IMG/VR virus record: IMGVR_UViG_3300028372_000326
Location: 1 to 30,044 of that record
Length of the DNA: 30,044 nt
Direction: 5' to 3' (one strand)
Source: a virus
The notes beneath the pieces were generated by a model, which did not search any database, was not told where the DNA came from, and worked only from the letters and a program-made list of their open reading frames with translations. The stretch's first letter is position 1; every line of letters begins with the position of its first letter. Positions 21,207 to 28,399 of the stretch are shown here, one piece after another. Both the position numbers and the translations under genes were made by a program.

Positions 21207-21479
21207 ATGCGTAAAAATATTGTAGTTTTTCTCGAAAAGGTCTGTGGAGAGCTTGGTCTCTCAGCTAACTATATGCTCGGCAAAGATGTCTATGTCATTC
21301 ACAAGCGTGGTTACGCAATACAGAATTTTAATACTACACAGTTCTACCAAATCCCGAAGCCGAAACGGAGACAGCTTCTGAGAGGAATCCTGAAGCGCGG
21401 TCTGACTCACAATATGGGAGAAAGAAATGTAAAAGACAATCTAAAAGTTAAAAGCCAGCTAGGTAAGCGCATTGTATGA
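21207..21479 (+). CDS. Hypothetical small basic protein of the head operon
   Basis: ATG 21207 gives 90 residues (MRKNIVVFLEKV); the frame is open upstream, but that part crosses the recA promoter. The protein is basic, with a strand pair (GKDVYVIHKRGYAIQNF) and a basic helix (KPKRRQLLRGILKRG). It overlaps the portal start by 4 nt. It may be a head-assembly or DNA-binding accessory; no family is recognised. Confidence 0.65.
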   Translation: MRKNIVVFLEKVCGELGLSANYMLGKDVYVIHKRGYAIQNFNTTQFYQIPKPKRRQLLRGILKRGLTHNMGERNVKDNLKVKSQLGKRIV

Positions 21480-23470
21480 GACCAGAAACAAAATCAGGTA
21501 AATATAAAATCGAGGACTTCTATCGCCCTAGTGATTTAGCGCTGGAACATATTGGTGGTGAATACCAAGACTTTTATAAATACAAAAATGACCGTCAATC
21601 AGCATACCGGCAAATTCAACACAAAACTCTTGATGATTTTTGGACTGAATCTCGGATGCTTTTTTGGAACTCTACTGTCACTAAGTCTGAAGACCTAGAA
21701 GCGCTCGGACTCGACTTCTCACTACCTTTCGTTCGGAAGGAGGTTCTTGATTTTACTGGCCGAATCGTTTCACTCGGTATCTCACCTCAGCTATCTGGCG
21801 ATGAGATGAATATGTATTCCACTCAAGTACTCCAAGCGATGTACAAAAAGTGGCGGCTGAAGTCAAAAGACAAAGTGGAAAAGTTTTGGCAGATTCTATA
21901 CGCCACAATGAACGGTACTATCTGTAACTACGTTGGGTATGACATGGATGAGCGAGACCTGCGCTACCTTACTGAGTCTGACCGCGCCAACAACAACTTC
22001 ACCATCAAGGACAAGAAAACCAAAATGTGGAATGATGCCTTCACAGAGATTGTCCCATTGGAGGAAATCTACCTGAAGAAAATCTGGGAACGAAACATTC
22101 AGAAGCAGGGCAAGACTATCCGAATGAAGGAGATGCACATTGATGACTTCCGTTCAGAGTTTCCTGAAGCGAAATACAAGAACGCTGAGTTCGTTGTGCC
22201 GGGTAATCAAATTGATGAAGACTCACTATTCCACAAGCTGCTTGGTGGTACTCAGTTGCTACAGTCAGACAAGATTCAAGTGATGACCTCAATCGATACT
22301 GACAAGGATGAGAAGAAGGTTATGGCTAACGGTATCTGGCTTGATGAGCTAGGCAAAGGTGTTGCTCGACCAAATCCATTCACTCACAAAGGTCAGCCAT
22401 ACACTTGGACTGTTCACGAAGCTATCGATGATAAATTTGCATACGGAATGTCGATGCCATTCTTGCTGAAGGACACAACCAAGATTCTCAACACTTCATA
22501 CACAATGCTTGTAGAGCGAGAGCTACGTTCTATCGACCCACCAATCATCACCTCAGACTTTGAAGCACCTGACCTCATCTTTGGTCAGCAACGAGTTGTG
22601 CCGGTAAACGATGTGACCGCCTACAAGGAGTTCCAAATCAACGATGCTTCTGGTGCATACTTCACTATGATGAACTCACTCCAAGGAATGATGTCATCCT
22701 TTGCTCAAGGTGGTTCTTCAAACATCGTGCCTTCTATCCAGCCAAAGTCTGCGAAGGAAATCAACGAACTCGAGAAGATGAAGCAGCAAGCTCTTGGAAA
22801 CACATTGCTGATGTACTACGACCTATTGCATCAGGAGATTTTCTTGCTACTCAAGACCATGCTTCAGTTCTACGAAACTGGAAAGTACAGCGCCAACGGA
22901 AATGTTGTGCGTAACTTTAGTATCTCTAATGCTCCCCTCTCTCGTGGTGGCGTTGGTACGCTTGAGGTCAAGTTCGTGAAGAATGTGAGCAAGGACATCG
23001 ACCTTTACTTTGAAGCAGTTCAGAAGGGAATCGAAAATGGTAAGACTACTGAGATTATCGAAATGCCAATGGAGGTGATTCAGAATCTTGAAGTCTTCAT
23101 CGATGAAATTAAACTCGAGCCTGAGAAGTCAGACGAAATGGAACGAGCATCATTCAACGAAGGAGTGCTGCAACCAATGCTCGATGTATTCATCCCAGCT
23201 GGTGTCGCTGACATCAATAAGACCTACCTACGATTCCTTGAGAAGCATGGTGAACATCCTTCTAGCTTTACTTCTGACCAGAACATCGGTCAGTTGATGG
23301 GCGGTCAACCAAACCAGCAGCAACAGCAACAAATGGCTATGCAACAGCAAGCTATGGGCGGTGGCCAAGGTACTGGCCGTCAGAACTCTCCTGCACAGCA
23401 AGGGAATTTGAATCAAAGTGCTACCGGCATGAAGTTCGGTTCTCAAGCAAACAAGGGGCTTGAACAATAA
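21476..23470 (+). CDS. Portal protein
   Basis: A 664-residue protein placed between terminase and scaffold/capsid genes. It has the layout of large portals: an N-terminal mixed region, a core with a long helix (EINELEKMKQQALGNTLLMY) and a Gln-rich, Gly-rich disordered tail (about 615-664, QQQQQQMAMQQQ). Segments such as DFTGRIVSLGISP and SIDPPIITSDFEAPD resemble portals of podovirus- and siphovirus-like phages of the large class. It would form the 12-mer DNA gateway. The call rests mainly on size, order and helix pattern. Confidence 0.8.
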   Translation: MRPETKSGKYKIEDFYRPSDLALEHIGGEYQDFYKYKNDRQSAYRQIQHKTLDDFWTESRMLFWNSTVTKSEDLEALGLDFSLPFVRKEVLDFTGRIVSLGISPQLSGDEMNMYSTQVLQAMYKKWRLKSKDKVEKFWQILYATMNGTICNYVGYDMDERDLRYLTESDRANNNFTIKDKKTKMWNDAFTEIVPLEEIYLKKIWERNIQKQGKTIRMKEMHIDDFRSEFPEAKYKNAEFVVPGNQIDEDSLFHKLLGGTQLLQSDKIQVMTSIDTDKDEKKVMANGIWLDELGKGVARPNPFTHKGQPYTWTVHEAIDDKFAYGMSMPFLLKDTTKILNTSYTMLVERELRSIDPPIITSDFEAPDLIFGQQRVVPVNDVTAYKEFQINDASGAYFTMMNSLQGMMSSFAQGGSSNIVPSIQPKSAKEINELEKMKQQALGNTLLMYYDLLHQEIFLLLKTMLQFYETGKYSANGNVVRNFSISNAPLSRGGVGTLEVKFVKNVSKDIDLYFEAVQKGIENGKTTEIIEMPMEVIQNLEVFIDEIKLEPEKSDEMERASFNEGVLQPMLDVFIPAGVADINKTYLRFLEKHGEHPSSFTSDQNIGQLMGGQPNQQQQQQMAMQQQAMGGGQGTGRQNSPAQQGNLNQSATGMKFGSQANKGLEQ

Positions 23471-23481
23471 TAATAAAAACT

Positions 23482-23871
23482 ATGTTAGATAAAATACTGA
23501 GAAGGCTTTACATCCTTTTCGCTGCGAAATTTGACCAGATAATGGTTGATGAGTACACCAAAGACATCCCAGACGGAGTGAAAGATGATGGCTTTTCTGT
23601 TATGGCCACCCAGAAGCACAAGCTCACTCGGTTGACTGATTACTTGGCCTACAGCCTTCATAAGAAGATGGCCAGTGACCCAAAAAACTCACAGCGATAC
23701 CAAGGGATGTTTATTCAGCTCAAGGTACTCAGTTCAATGATTGCCGGAAGACCAGAGCCACGACAGGATGCACCAGACCCTTTGAAGAAGGAAAAGCCGA
23801 ACAAATTCAAAGACCATTTTGATGCTGCAACGAGCTTTGCTAGTGAAGTAATCAAGAATCGAAAAGGCTAG
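23482..23871 (+). CDS. Hypothetical head-module protein
   Basis: The 129-residue protein is helical, with the start MLDKILRRLYILFAAKFDQI and a basic end (DPLKKEKPNKFKDHF). It lies between portal and scaffold-like genes. The palindrome TTTCGCTGCGAAA (23517-23529) lies inside it and encodes FAAK. No family is recognised; a portal- or scaffold-associated role is inferred from position. Confidence 0.65.
   Translation: MLDKILRRLYILFAAKFDQIMVDEYTKDIPDGVKDDGFSVMATQKHKLTRLTDYLAYSLHKKMASDPKNSQRYQGMFIQLKVLSSMIAGRPEPRQDAPDPLKKEKPNKFKDHFDAATSFASEVIKNRKG
23517..23529. repeat. Palindromic repeat TTTCGCTGCGAAA (coding copy in head operon)
   Basis: Identical to the 6970 copy, in the 23482-23871 gene, about 390 bp upstream of the third late promoter. 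Confidence 0.4.
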
Positions 23872-23904
23872 TTATCAACCAATACTTTTCGCAACCGACA
23901 AACG

Positions 23905-23915
23905 TGTGGTACTAT
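23905..23915 (+). promoter_or_regulatory. Late promoter TGTGGTACTAT (copy 3) flanked by inverted repeat
   Basis: The third exact copy of the 11-mer, with TACTAT at 23910-23915. Here the next gene starts 93 nt downstream (ATG 24008), so this mRNA has a leader of about 86 nt. CCGACAA (23895-23901) and TTGTCGG (23929-23935) flank the promoter like an operator. A start-stop pair ATGTAA lies at 23938-23943 in the leader. Confidence 0.65.
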
Positions 23916-24007
23916 TTGGGTAATAGCGTTGTCGGCTATGTAAATTGTTTTATTAACGGACATCGAAGTAAGGGCGTAACAGGATTGTCGCCAAATCCAT
24001 ATAAACT

Positions 24008-24718
24008 ATGAAACCAGAAGAAATTTTAGAGAAGACTCTTAATGGAGAGTTAGCAGGAGATGCGTTGACAGCAGAAGTAGGTAAGCTATCGGTTGAAGAC
24101 CAAGCAAATCTAACCAAACTGTCTAACGAGTCAGCAGCGGAATCACTTGGAAAAGCCACAGGCTTACGAAAAGAACGAGACCGAGTACAAACCCAATTGA
24201 CTGATGCAGAAAAAGCAGCCGAAGATGCAGCTACGAAAGCAGCTGAAGATGCGGCAGCCAAAGCAGCAGCCAAAGCCGGTGATGACAAAGCTAAACCACC
24301 AGCAAAAGATGAAACTATGTCTCAGTTCAGAAATGAGCAGAAGGACAAAGCCATCTCTCGCTTCAATGAGCAATTCAAAGATTTATCAGATGACCAGCGG
24401 AAGGCTGTAATCGAACATTTCGATAAGATTGACTCAGGTAAAGTTGATGCAGACAACATCTACAATGAGATTGTCGGGGCTTACGCTTTTGTTGACAAAG
24501 ATAATTTGTTAGCAGCACAAGGCGAAAAGTCTCAGCGTGAAGCAGAAGCAGCAGCGGAAGCAGCAGCAGATGCAGCTCGTTCGGGAGGCGCACCAAACAA
24601 TGGAGGCGAACCACCGAAATTCTCTCAAGCGGTACAAGACTTAGCTAAGAGAGCGAATATCACTAATGAAGCAGCCGAAAAGGTTTCTACACAAGGTACT
24701 CGCCGAGTTCACCAATAG
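24008..24718 (+). CDS. Putative scaffolding protein
   Basis: The 236-residue protein is highly charged, Ala/Lys/Glu-rich and helical, with an Ala-rich coiled coil at about 69-92 and another at about 178-193. An interior Pro/Lys linker (KAKPPAKDE) and a Gly/Asn/Pro linker near 195-206 separate them, and the end is basic. Composition, size and position just before the capsid gene are those of scaffolds, which fill the procapsid and leave or are cleaved. A terminator-like hairpin separates it from the next gene. Confidence 0.75.
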   Translation: MKPEEILEKTLNGELAGDALTAEVGKLSVEDQANLTKLSNESAAESLGKATGLRKERDRVQTQLTDAEKAAEDAATKAAEDAAAKAAAKAGDDKAKPPAKDETMSQFRNEQKDKAISRFNEQFKDLSDDQRKAVIEHFDKIDSGKVDADNIYNEIVGAYAFVDKDNLLAAQGEKSQREAEAAAEAAADAARSGGAPNNGGEPPKFSQAVQDLAKRANITNEAAEKVSTQGTRRVHQ

Positions 24719-24740
24719 TCTCATCCACATCTCTAAAATG

Positions 24741-24776
24741 ACCTGATTTCATAGTTGAATTATCAGGTTATTTTTG
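24741..24776 (+). terminator. Terminator or attenuator after scaffold gene
   Basis: ACCTGAT (24741-24747) and ATCAGGT (24762-24768) form a perfect 7-bp stem with a 14-nt loop, followed by TATTTTTG. It lies 22 bp after the scaffold stop and 7 bp before the next ATG. It may lower read-through or stabilise the scaffold mRNA end while the capsid message is made separately. Confidence 0.65.
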
Positions 24777-24782
24777 AAACTT

Positions 24783-25289
24783 ATGTTCAAGCCATCAAAG
24801 CCAGTTTCAGGACAAGACGTTAAGAAAGCGTTGATTCAGAACTCTCAAACTCTCTCACAAGGAGAAGTCATCATCCCGGGAGTTCAAGTTGACACCTCTG
24901 TAGTTCTTACAGGTGGAGGCACAGTCGGTGCGCTTCTTGGAGTCGTTCTTGGAATTGAAGGAAAAGGAGGCAAAGTCCTCGAAAAAGATAGCCATGCAGC
25001 AGCAGCAGACAATGCGACTGTTGATATGGTACAGGTCTCATATCTTCCTCTATACATCCCTATGGAGTTCACTGGAGACCTAGACGCAGCAGCAGAAACT
25101 ACCGACAACTCAGGAGCATTTGGAAACTTCTCAGTAGACTCAACAGGTCTGCTTGTAGATGAAAGTACTGTCTCCGCTTTCTCAGTAGTAGAGAACATGC
25201 AATTGTTCTCATTTGGCCTCACAGGTCGAACCGACAGAGAAGTATCTCTGACATTTATCAGCAAAATGCTTGGCTACAACATCGCCTAG
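24783..25289 (+). CDS. Putative capsid decoration/accessory head protein
   Basis: ATG 24783 gives 168 residues (MFKPSKPVSGQDV); an earlier TTG at 24774 adds three residues and is less likely. The protein is neutral, beta-rich and Gly/Thr/Ser/Val-rich (VVLTGGGTVGALLGVVLG), with little Lys after the first 70 residues. Such composition and the position directly before the capsid gene fit a decoration or capsid-stabilising protein. No homologous family is recognised, so this is an inference from place and composition. Confidence 0.5.
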   Translation: MFKPSKPVSGQDVKKALIQNSQTLSQGEVIIPGVQVDTSVVLTGGGTVGALLGVVLGIEGKGGKVLEKDSHAAAADNATVDMVQVSYLPLYIPMEFTGDLDAAAETTDNSGAFGNFSVDSTGLLVDESTVSAFSVVENMQLFSFGLTGRTDREVSLTFISKMLGYNIA

Positions 25290-25308
25290 TTTTAACTAAA
25301 TTGATTAT

Positions 25309-26421
25309 ATGAACCCAGAAACTCTATATCAAGGCGCAACAGATGTTTTCCTAGCCAAAGTCCGAGCTGACTTTGATGCTATTGAAGACCAAGCGCTGAC
25401 TTCATTCGAGGCGTACAAAACGTACTCTCTTATGGGGACTGACCCTATGGCCGATTCTCTCTTTACTGACGTTGGTGAAACAACTGAAGACGGAGACCGA
25501 GCTGTATGGCGACACATCGGTACAACTGGTGTGGAAGGAAGTGGGAAGCGTAGTGCCGGTGGTACTTACCCACGAGCTACTTTCATCCGAAACTTCGAGA
25601 CCGAAGTATTTGACCCGGATGAACAGGATGCAAACTCATTCCTCGTACCAGACGAGCGAAATGACAAGGAAGGTAAGAAGTACGCAACAATCCTTGGGCG
25701 TGCAAAGAAACTTCTTATCAAGCAGAACCGAACTAACATCCAAGACCCATTTGAAGTATTCAACCTAGCGTTTACTGCTCCAAGTGACATGCCAACACGA
25801 TTGTTCGTGCGAGGTAATGCCGGTCTTGATGGAAATAAGACTCCTCTAAACGAGCGTCTTATCTCAATTCAGCACGCACGAGCAGATGGTGGGGCAACTC
25901 AATCAAACGCAGTGCAGTCAGCAGGAAATGCGCGAGCCTTCTCTGATGATGCTTACTTCGCAGCCCGCGAACAAGGTGCTACGTTCACAGATGATGTTGG
26001 AGAAGATTCTCCTCGATTCGGTGGTAATACCACAATCATCATCCCTCCAGCAAACGGACTTGTCCGAGCTGCGAAGGAAATCAACGAATCAGATAAAGTT
26101 GTTGGGTCAAACAACAACGAAATCAACGTACATTCAGGTATGTTTGGCCGAGTTATTTCAACTCCAAGCCTTCTACGGTCTAAGTATGTCTCAGGTGTAA
26201 CTGACACAAACAAGTGGTTCTTGGTAGACGAGTCTTCTCGTGATGCTGAAACTGGTTGTGGACTTGTCTGCATCAGCTTCGTACCGCTAGAAACTGACGT
26301 ATACCGCGACAGTGGTGTTGACTCAGTTGTGTACAAAATGAAGCAGACTAAGGTTTACGGATTCATCGACTGGCGAAACATCGTTGGTTCAAAGGGTGAC
26401 GGAAACGCTTACTCAGCCTAG
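25309..26421 (+). CDS. Major capsid protein, HK97-like
   Basis: The 370-residue protein is in the right place (after the scaffold) and size for an HK97-fold capsid. It has an N-terminal helix region (FLAKVRADFDAIEDQALTSF), a stretch that could be the E-loop (GSGKRSAGGTYPRATF), the spine-helix-like EGKKYATILGRAKKLLIKQ, and an end rich in strands (VYKMKQTKVYGFIDWRNIVG). The fold is inferred from this layout. It would assemble the icosahedral head with the scaffold-like protein. It is followed by a stable RNA hairpin rather than a U-tract terminator. Confidence 0.75.
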   Translation: MNPETLYQGATDVFLAKVRADFDAIEDQALTSFEAYKTYSLMGTDPMADSLFTDVGETTEDGDRAVWRHIGTTGVEGSGKRSAGGTYPRATFIRNFETEVFDPDEQDANSFLVPDERNDKEGKKYATILGRAKKLLIKQNRTNIQDPFEVFNLAFTAPSDMPTRLFVRGNAGLDGNKTPLNERLISIQHARADGGATQSNAVQSAGNARAFSDDAYFAAREQGATFTDDVGEDSPRFGGNTTIIIPPANGLVRAAKEINESDKVVGSNNNEINVHSGMFGRVISTPSLLRSKYVSGVTDTNKWFLVDESSRDAETGCGLVCISFVPLETDVYRDSGVDSVVYKMKQTKVYGFIDWRNIVGSKGDGNAYSA

Positions 26422-26430
26422 ATTACTAGA

Positions 26431-26477
26431 GTTGTATCTCTACTCTGCCCCTTCGGGGGTGGCGATAGGGATGCAAC
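26431..26477 (+). promoter_or_regulatory. Large RNA hairpin after capsid gene
   Basis: GTTGTATCTCTA (26431-26442) pairs with TAGGGATGCAAC (26466-26477) over 12 bp including G-U pairs. A second CCCC-TTC-GGGG stem (26448-26458) sits at its tip. No U tract follows, so it is not an ordinary terminator. It may act as an mRNA end stabiliser or processing site that raises capsid over downstream expression. Confidence 0.5.
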
Positions 26478-26495
26478 ATCACTAATATAATTTCT

Positions 26496-26891
26496 ATGAA
26501 AAAAGTTTGTCTATCAAACAAAAAAGCAGAAGACATCAAATTCCTTATCAATGGTCAACGACACGGCGAAAAAGCAAATGAAATTGAAATTAATTCAGTT
26601 GGAATAGTTGTAGCTGATGAAGATGCTGTTCTCTTAGAGGAAAGATTAGGTATGCAGATTACAGTTACTGACGTTAATGCACAAGATGTGTCAAAGCAAG
26701 CTACAGAAGCTCTAGCAGCAGCTTCAGGAGCTTCAGGAGCTTCAGAGCCATCTGATGCAGTTAAAGCTCTTGCAGAAGAACATGAAATCGACCTAGATAC
26801 TATTGTTGGTACTGGAGCGACTGGAAACATTGTTAAGAAAGATGTTGAAGAAGCAATTAAGGAAAAGGAAGAAGCGGCAGCAAAGGAATAA
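26496..26891 (+). CDS. Head-module protein with E3-binding (PSBD)-like domain
   Basis: In this 131-residue acidic protein residues about 86-121 (SDAVKALAEEHEIDLDTIVG, TGATGNIVKKDVEEAI) match the peripheral-subunit-binding domain of 2-oxoacid dehydrogenase E2 chains. Its hallmarks are helix, 'ID...V.GTG..G.I...DV..AI', helix. A (GAS)3 linker encoded by a 9-nt tandem repeat precedes it. In a phage the 35-residue fold is probably a structural peptide-binding module, not metabolic. Position suggests a minor head protein. Confidence 0.65.
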   Translation: MKKVCLSNKKAEDIKFLINGQRHGEKANEIEINSVGIVVADEDAVLLEERLGMQITVTDVNAQDVSKQATEALAAASGASGASEPSDAVKALAEEHEIDLDTIVGTGATGNIVKKDVEEAIKEKEEAAAKE

Positions 26892-26912
26892 TCAGTTTAA
26901 TTCAAATTAATT

Positions 26913-27299
26913 ATGTACGGTAAACCAAATCACCTCGGTGGAGGAAATCAATCAGATGTAAACACAGCTGAGCTTGATGTTTTCGAGATTGATGGAGGAG
27001 AGTTGCTTACTGATGCACAGCTGTCTGTTTACTGGGAGATTGGTTTGGGTACTCACACTACTCTTGAAATTAGGTATTATGCCAGATTTAAAGAAAGTGG
27101 AACGTGGTTTGAAATGCCTTACCGAAATGATGGAACAGGAGCAATTGCTTCAGTTCCTACAGAAGTAGACGGAGATACTCCAACTGAGTTTGTGGACAGT
27201 ATGCCACTACCAGCTTGTGTTGGCTTCAAAGCCACCATTAAGGGAGCAGGAGGTGCAAACGGTACAGCCACAGCAAATGCTATGGGTAGAGACAACTAA
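26913..27299 (+). CDS. Putative head/neck structural protein
   Basis: A 128-residue beta-rich protein (LSVYWEIGLGTHTTLEIRYY, then WFEMPYRNDG) with a Gly/Ala/Thr-rich end (GGANGTATANAMG). It is acidic and lacks membrane segments. Placed between the PSBD-like gene and the coiled-coil gene, it may be a decoration or head-completion protein. It is followed by a stable GAAA hairpin. No family is recognised. Confidence 0.6.
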   Translation: MYGKPNHLGGGNQSDVNTAELDVFEIDGGELLTDAQLSVYWEIGLGTHTTLEIRYYARFKESGTWFEMPYRNDGTGAIASVPTEVDGDTPTEFVDSMPLPACVGFKATIKGAGGANGTATANAMGRDN

Positions 27300-27304
27300 T
27301 TTAT

Positions 27305-27320
27305 GGGCGGGAAACCGCCC
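27305..27320 (+). promoter_or_regulatory. GNRA-tetraloop RNA hairpin before the 27329 gene
   Basis: GGGCGG and CCGCCC form a perfect 6-bp GC stem with a GAAA tetraloop, 6 bp after the previous stop and 8 bp before ATG 27329. No U tract follows. It may mark an mRNA processing end or insulate the next start. Confidence 0.5.
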
Positions 27321-27328
27321 TGTATACT

Positions 27329-28039
27329 ATGAACCAAAAATATACACCAGCTACAGCGGTAGCAATCAAAAGAGATGTGCAACGCTCTCAAGAAAAACTT
27401 GAGTTTATTCTTTATGAAATTAAAGTAAAAGAAACAGAGCTGGTGTCTGTAAAGTCTGAGGTAAATGCTCAGCGCACAATATTAGGTGACTTTAGTAATA
27501 AAGTTGCTTCATTTTTTCACAAAAAAAACGAGTCCATTCAAAAAATTATTGAAAAAGAAAAAAACCATGAACAAATAGTATCTAATATAGAAGACACTAT
27601 TGATGAACTTTCTGCAGTCAAAGACATTATTGCTGCTCAAATTGTTTATCAAAAGAAACAAATTTCAGAACCTAAAAGTGCTGTATTTATTGATTCAATT
27701 ATTAAACAACTATCAGGAACTTTAGATGGTTTATTAAGTAATATTAGTGCTTCTGAAGCACAAATGAAAACATTAGAAAAACAAAAACAAGCTTTTTATG
27801 TAGGCAATAAAAATTTAAAAACTGAAGTTGTCAGTCAAGAAAATAAAGTTGCTATTGCAAATCAAAAAATGATAGATATTAATAAACAACGTAGTGCTAC
27901 ACTAAAAGAGTTAGCTCGTGAAAAAACTAAATTACGTCAAATAAAAGCGCGAGAACACGATAGTTTAGTAATGGAAAGCCGGCTTACAAAAGAATATAAA
28001 GATATGTACGACTTAGCCCCTAAGCGTAAGAAAAAGTAA
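27329..28039 (+). CDS. Long coiled-coil protein, AT-rich insert
   Basis: The 236-residue protein is almost entirely helical and Lys/Glu/Gln/Ile/Asn-rich (QEKLEFILYEIKVKETELVS, then LKTEVVSQENKVAIANQKMI), with no Trp or Cys, ending in a Lys run (PKRKKK). DNA in its centre is visibly more A/T-rich than its neighbours (about 28 percent GC at 27481-27540) with poly-A codon use, a sign of a different origin. A structural or scaffolding rod, a tape-measure-like fragment or an accessory protein are all possible. Confidence 0.65.
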   Translation: MNQKYTPATAVAIKRDVQRSQEKLEFILYEIKVKETELVSVKSEVNAQRTILGDFSNKVASFFHKKNESIQKIIEKEKNHEQIVSNIEDTIDELSAVKDIIAAQIVYQKKQISEPKSAVFIDSIIKQLSGTLDGLLSNISASEAQMKTLEKQKQAFYVGNKNLKTEVVSQENKVAIANQKMIDINKQRSATLKELAREKTKLRQIKAREHDSLVMESRLTKEYKDMYDLAPKRKKK

Positions 28040-28040
28040 T

Positions 28041-28397
28041 ATGTCAAACAGAAACGGAAGACACACACCACTATACGACCCAGAAGACGCGCTTACAATG
28101 GCGGAGCTGATTTTCATACAACTACTCGCAGCTGCTGCTTCAAATGATTCGACTCAGGTTCTTTTGCGCAGCGAAAACTGGCAGATGGATGTCACACCAA
28201 CCGGGACAGTAAACGGTTCAAACTTAGTATTCACGCTACCAGCAGATGCTGAGCAAGTGGTGGTGTATGCAGACGGTATGCGGGTGAAAGGAGCTGGTGC
28301 TTCGTACTCACATACAGCTGACAGTGATACAATTACTTTTGAAAGCGGCCTACAACCCTTCAGCACCTTATCAGTCGATTACTTACCAACTATATAG
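28041..28397 (+). CDS. Structural protein with fibre/adhesin-like beta domain
   Basis: The 118-residue protein has a helical N-terminus (ALTMAELIFIQLLAAAAS) and then a beta domain: TPTGTVNGSNLVFTLP, VVVYADGMRVKGAGASY, then ITFESGLQPFSTLSVDYL. The order 'G.VNG.N..FTLP....VY.dG......Y....I.F......L.VDY' is common in phage tail-fibre and baseplate domains. It lies just before the fibre gene and may be a connector or a small fibre-associated protein. Confidence 0.65.
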   Translation: MSNRNGRHTPLYDPEDALTMAELIFIQLLAAAASNDSTQVLLRSENWQMDVTPTGTVNGSNLVFTLPADAEQVVVYADGMRVKGAGASYSHTADSDTITFESGLQPFSTLSVDYLPTI

Positions 28398-28399
28398 CT

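Noticed and set aside
24884-26336. Long Ser/Thr/Pro-rich minus-strand frames opposite the decoration and capsid genes
   Set aside because: They are complements of well-supported genes and have the low-complexity composition expected of antisense frames.
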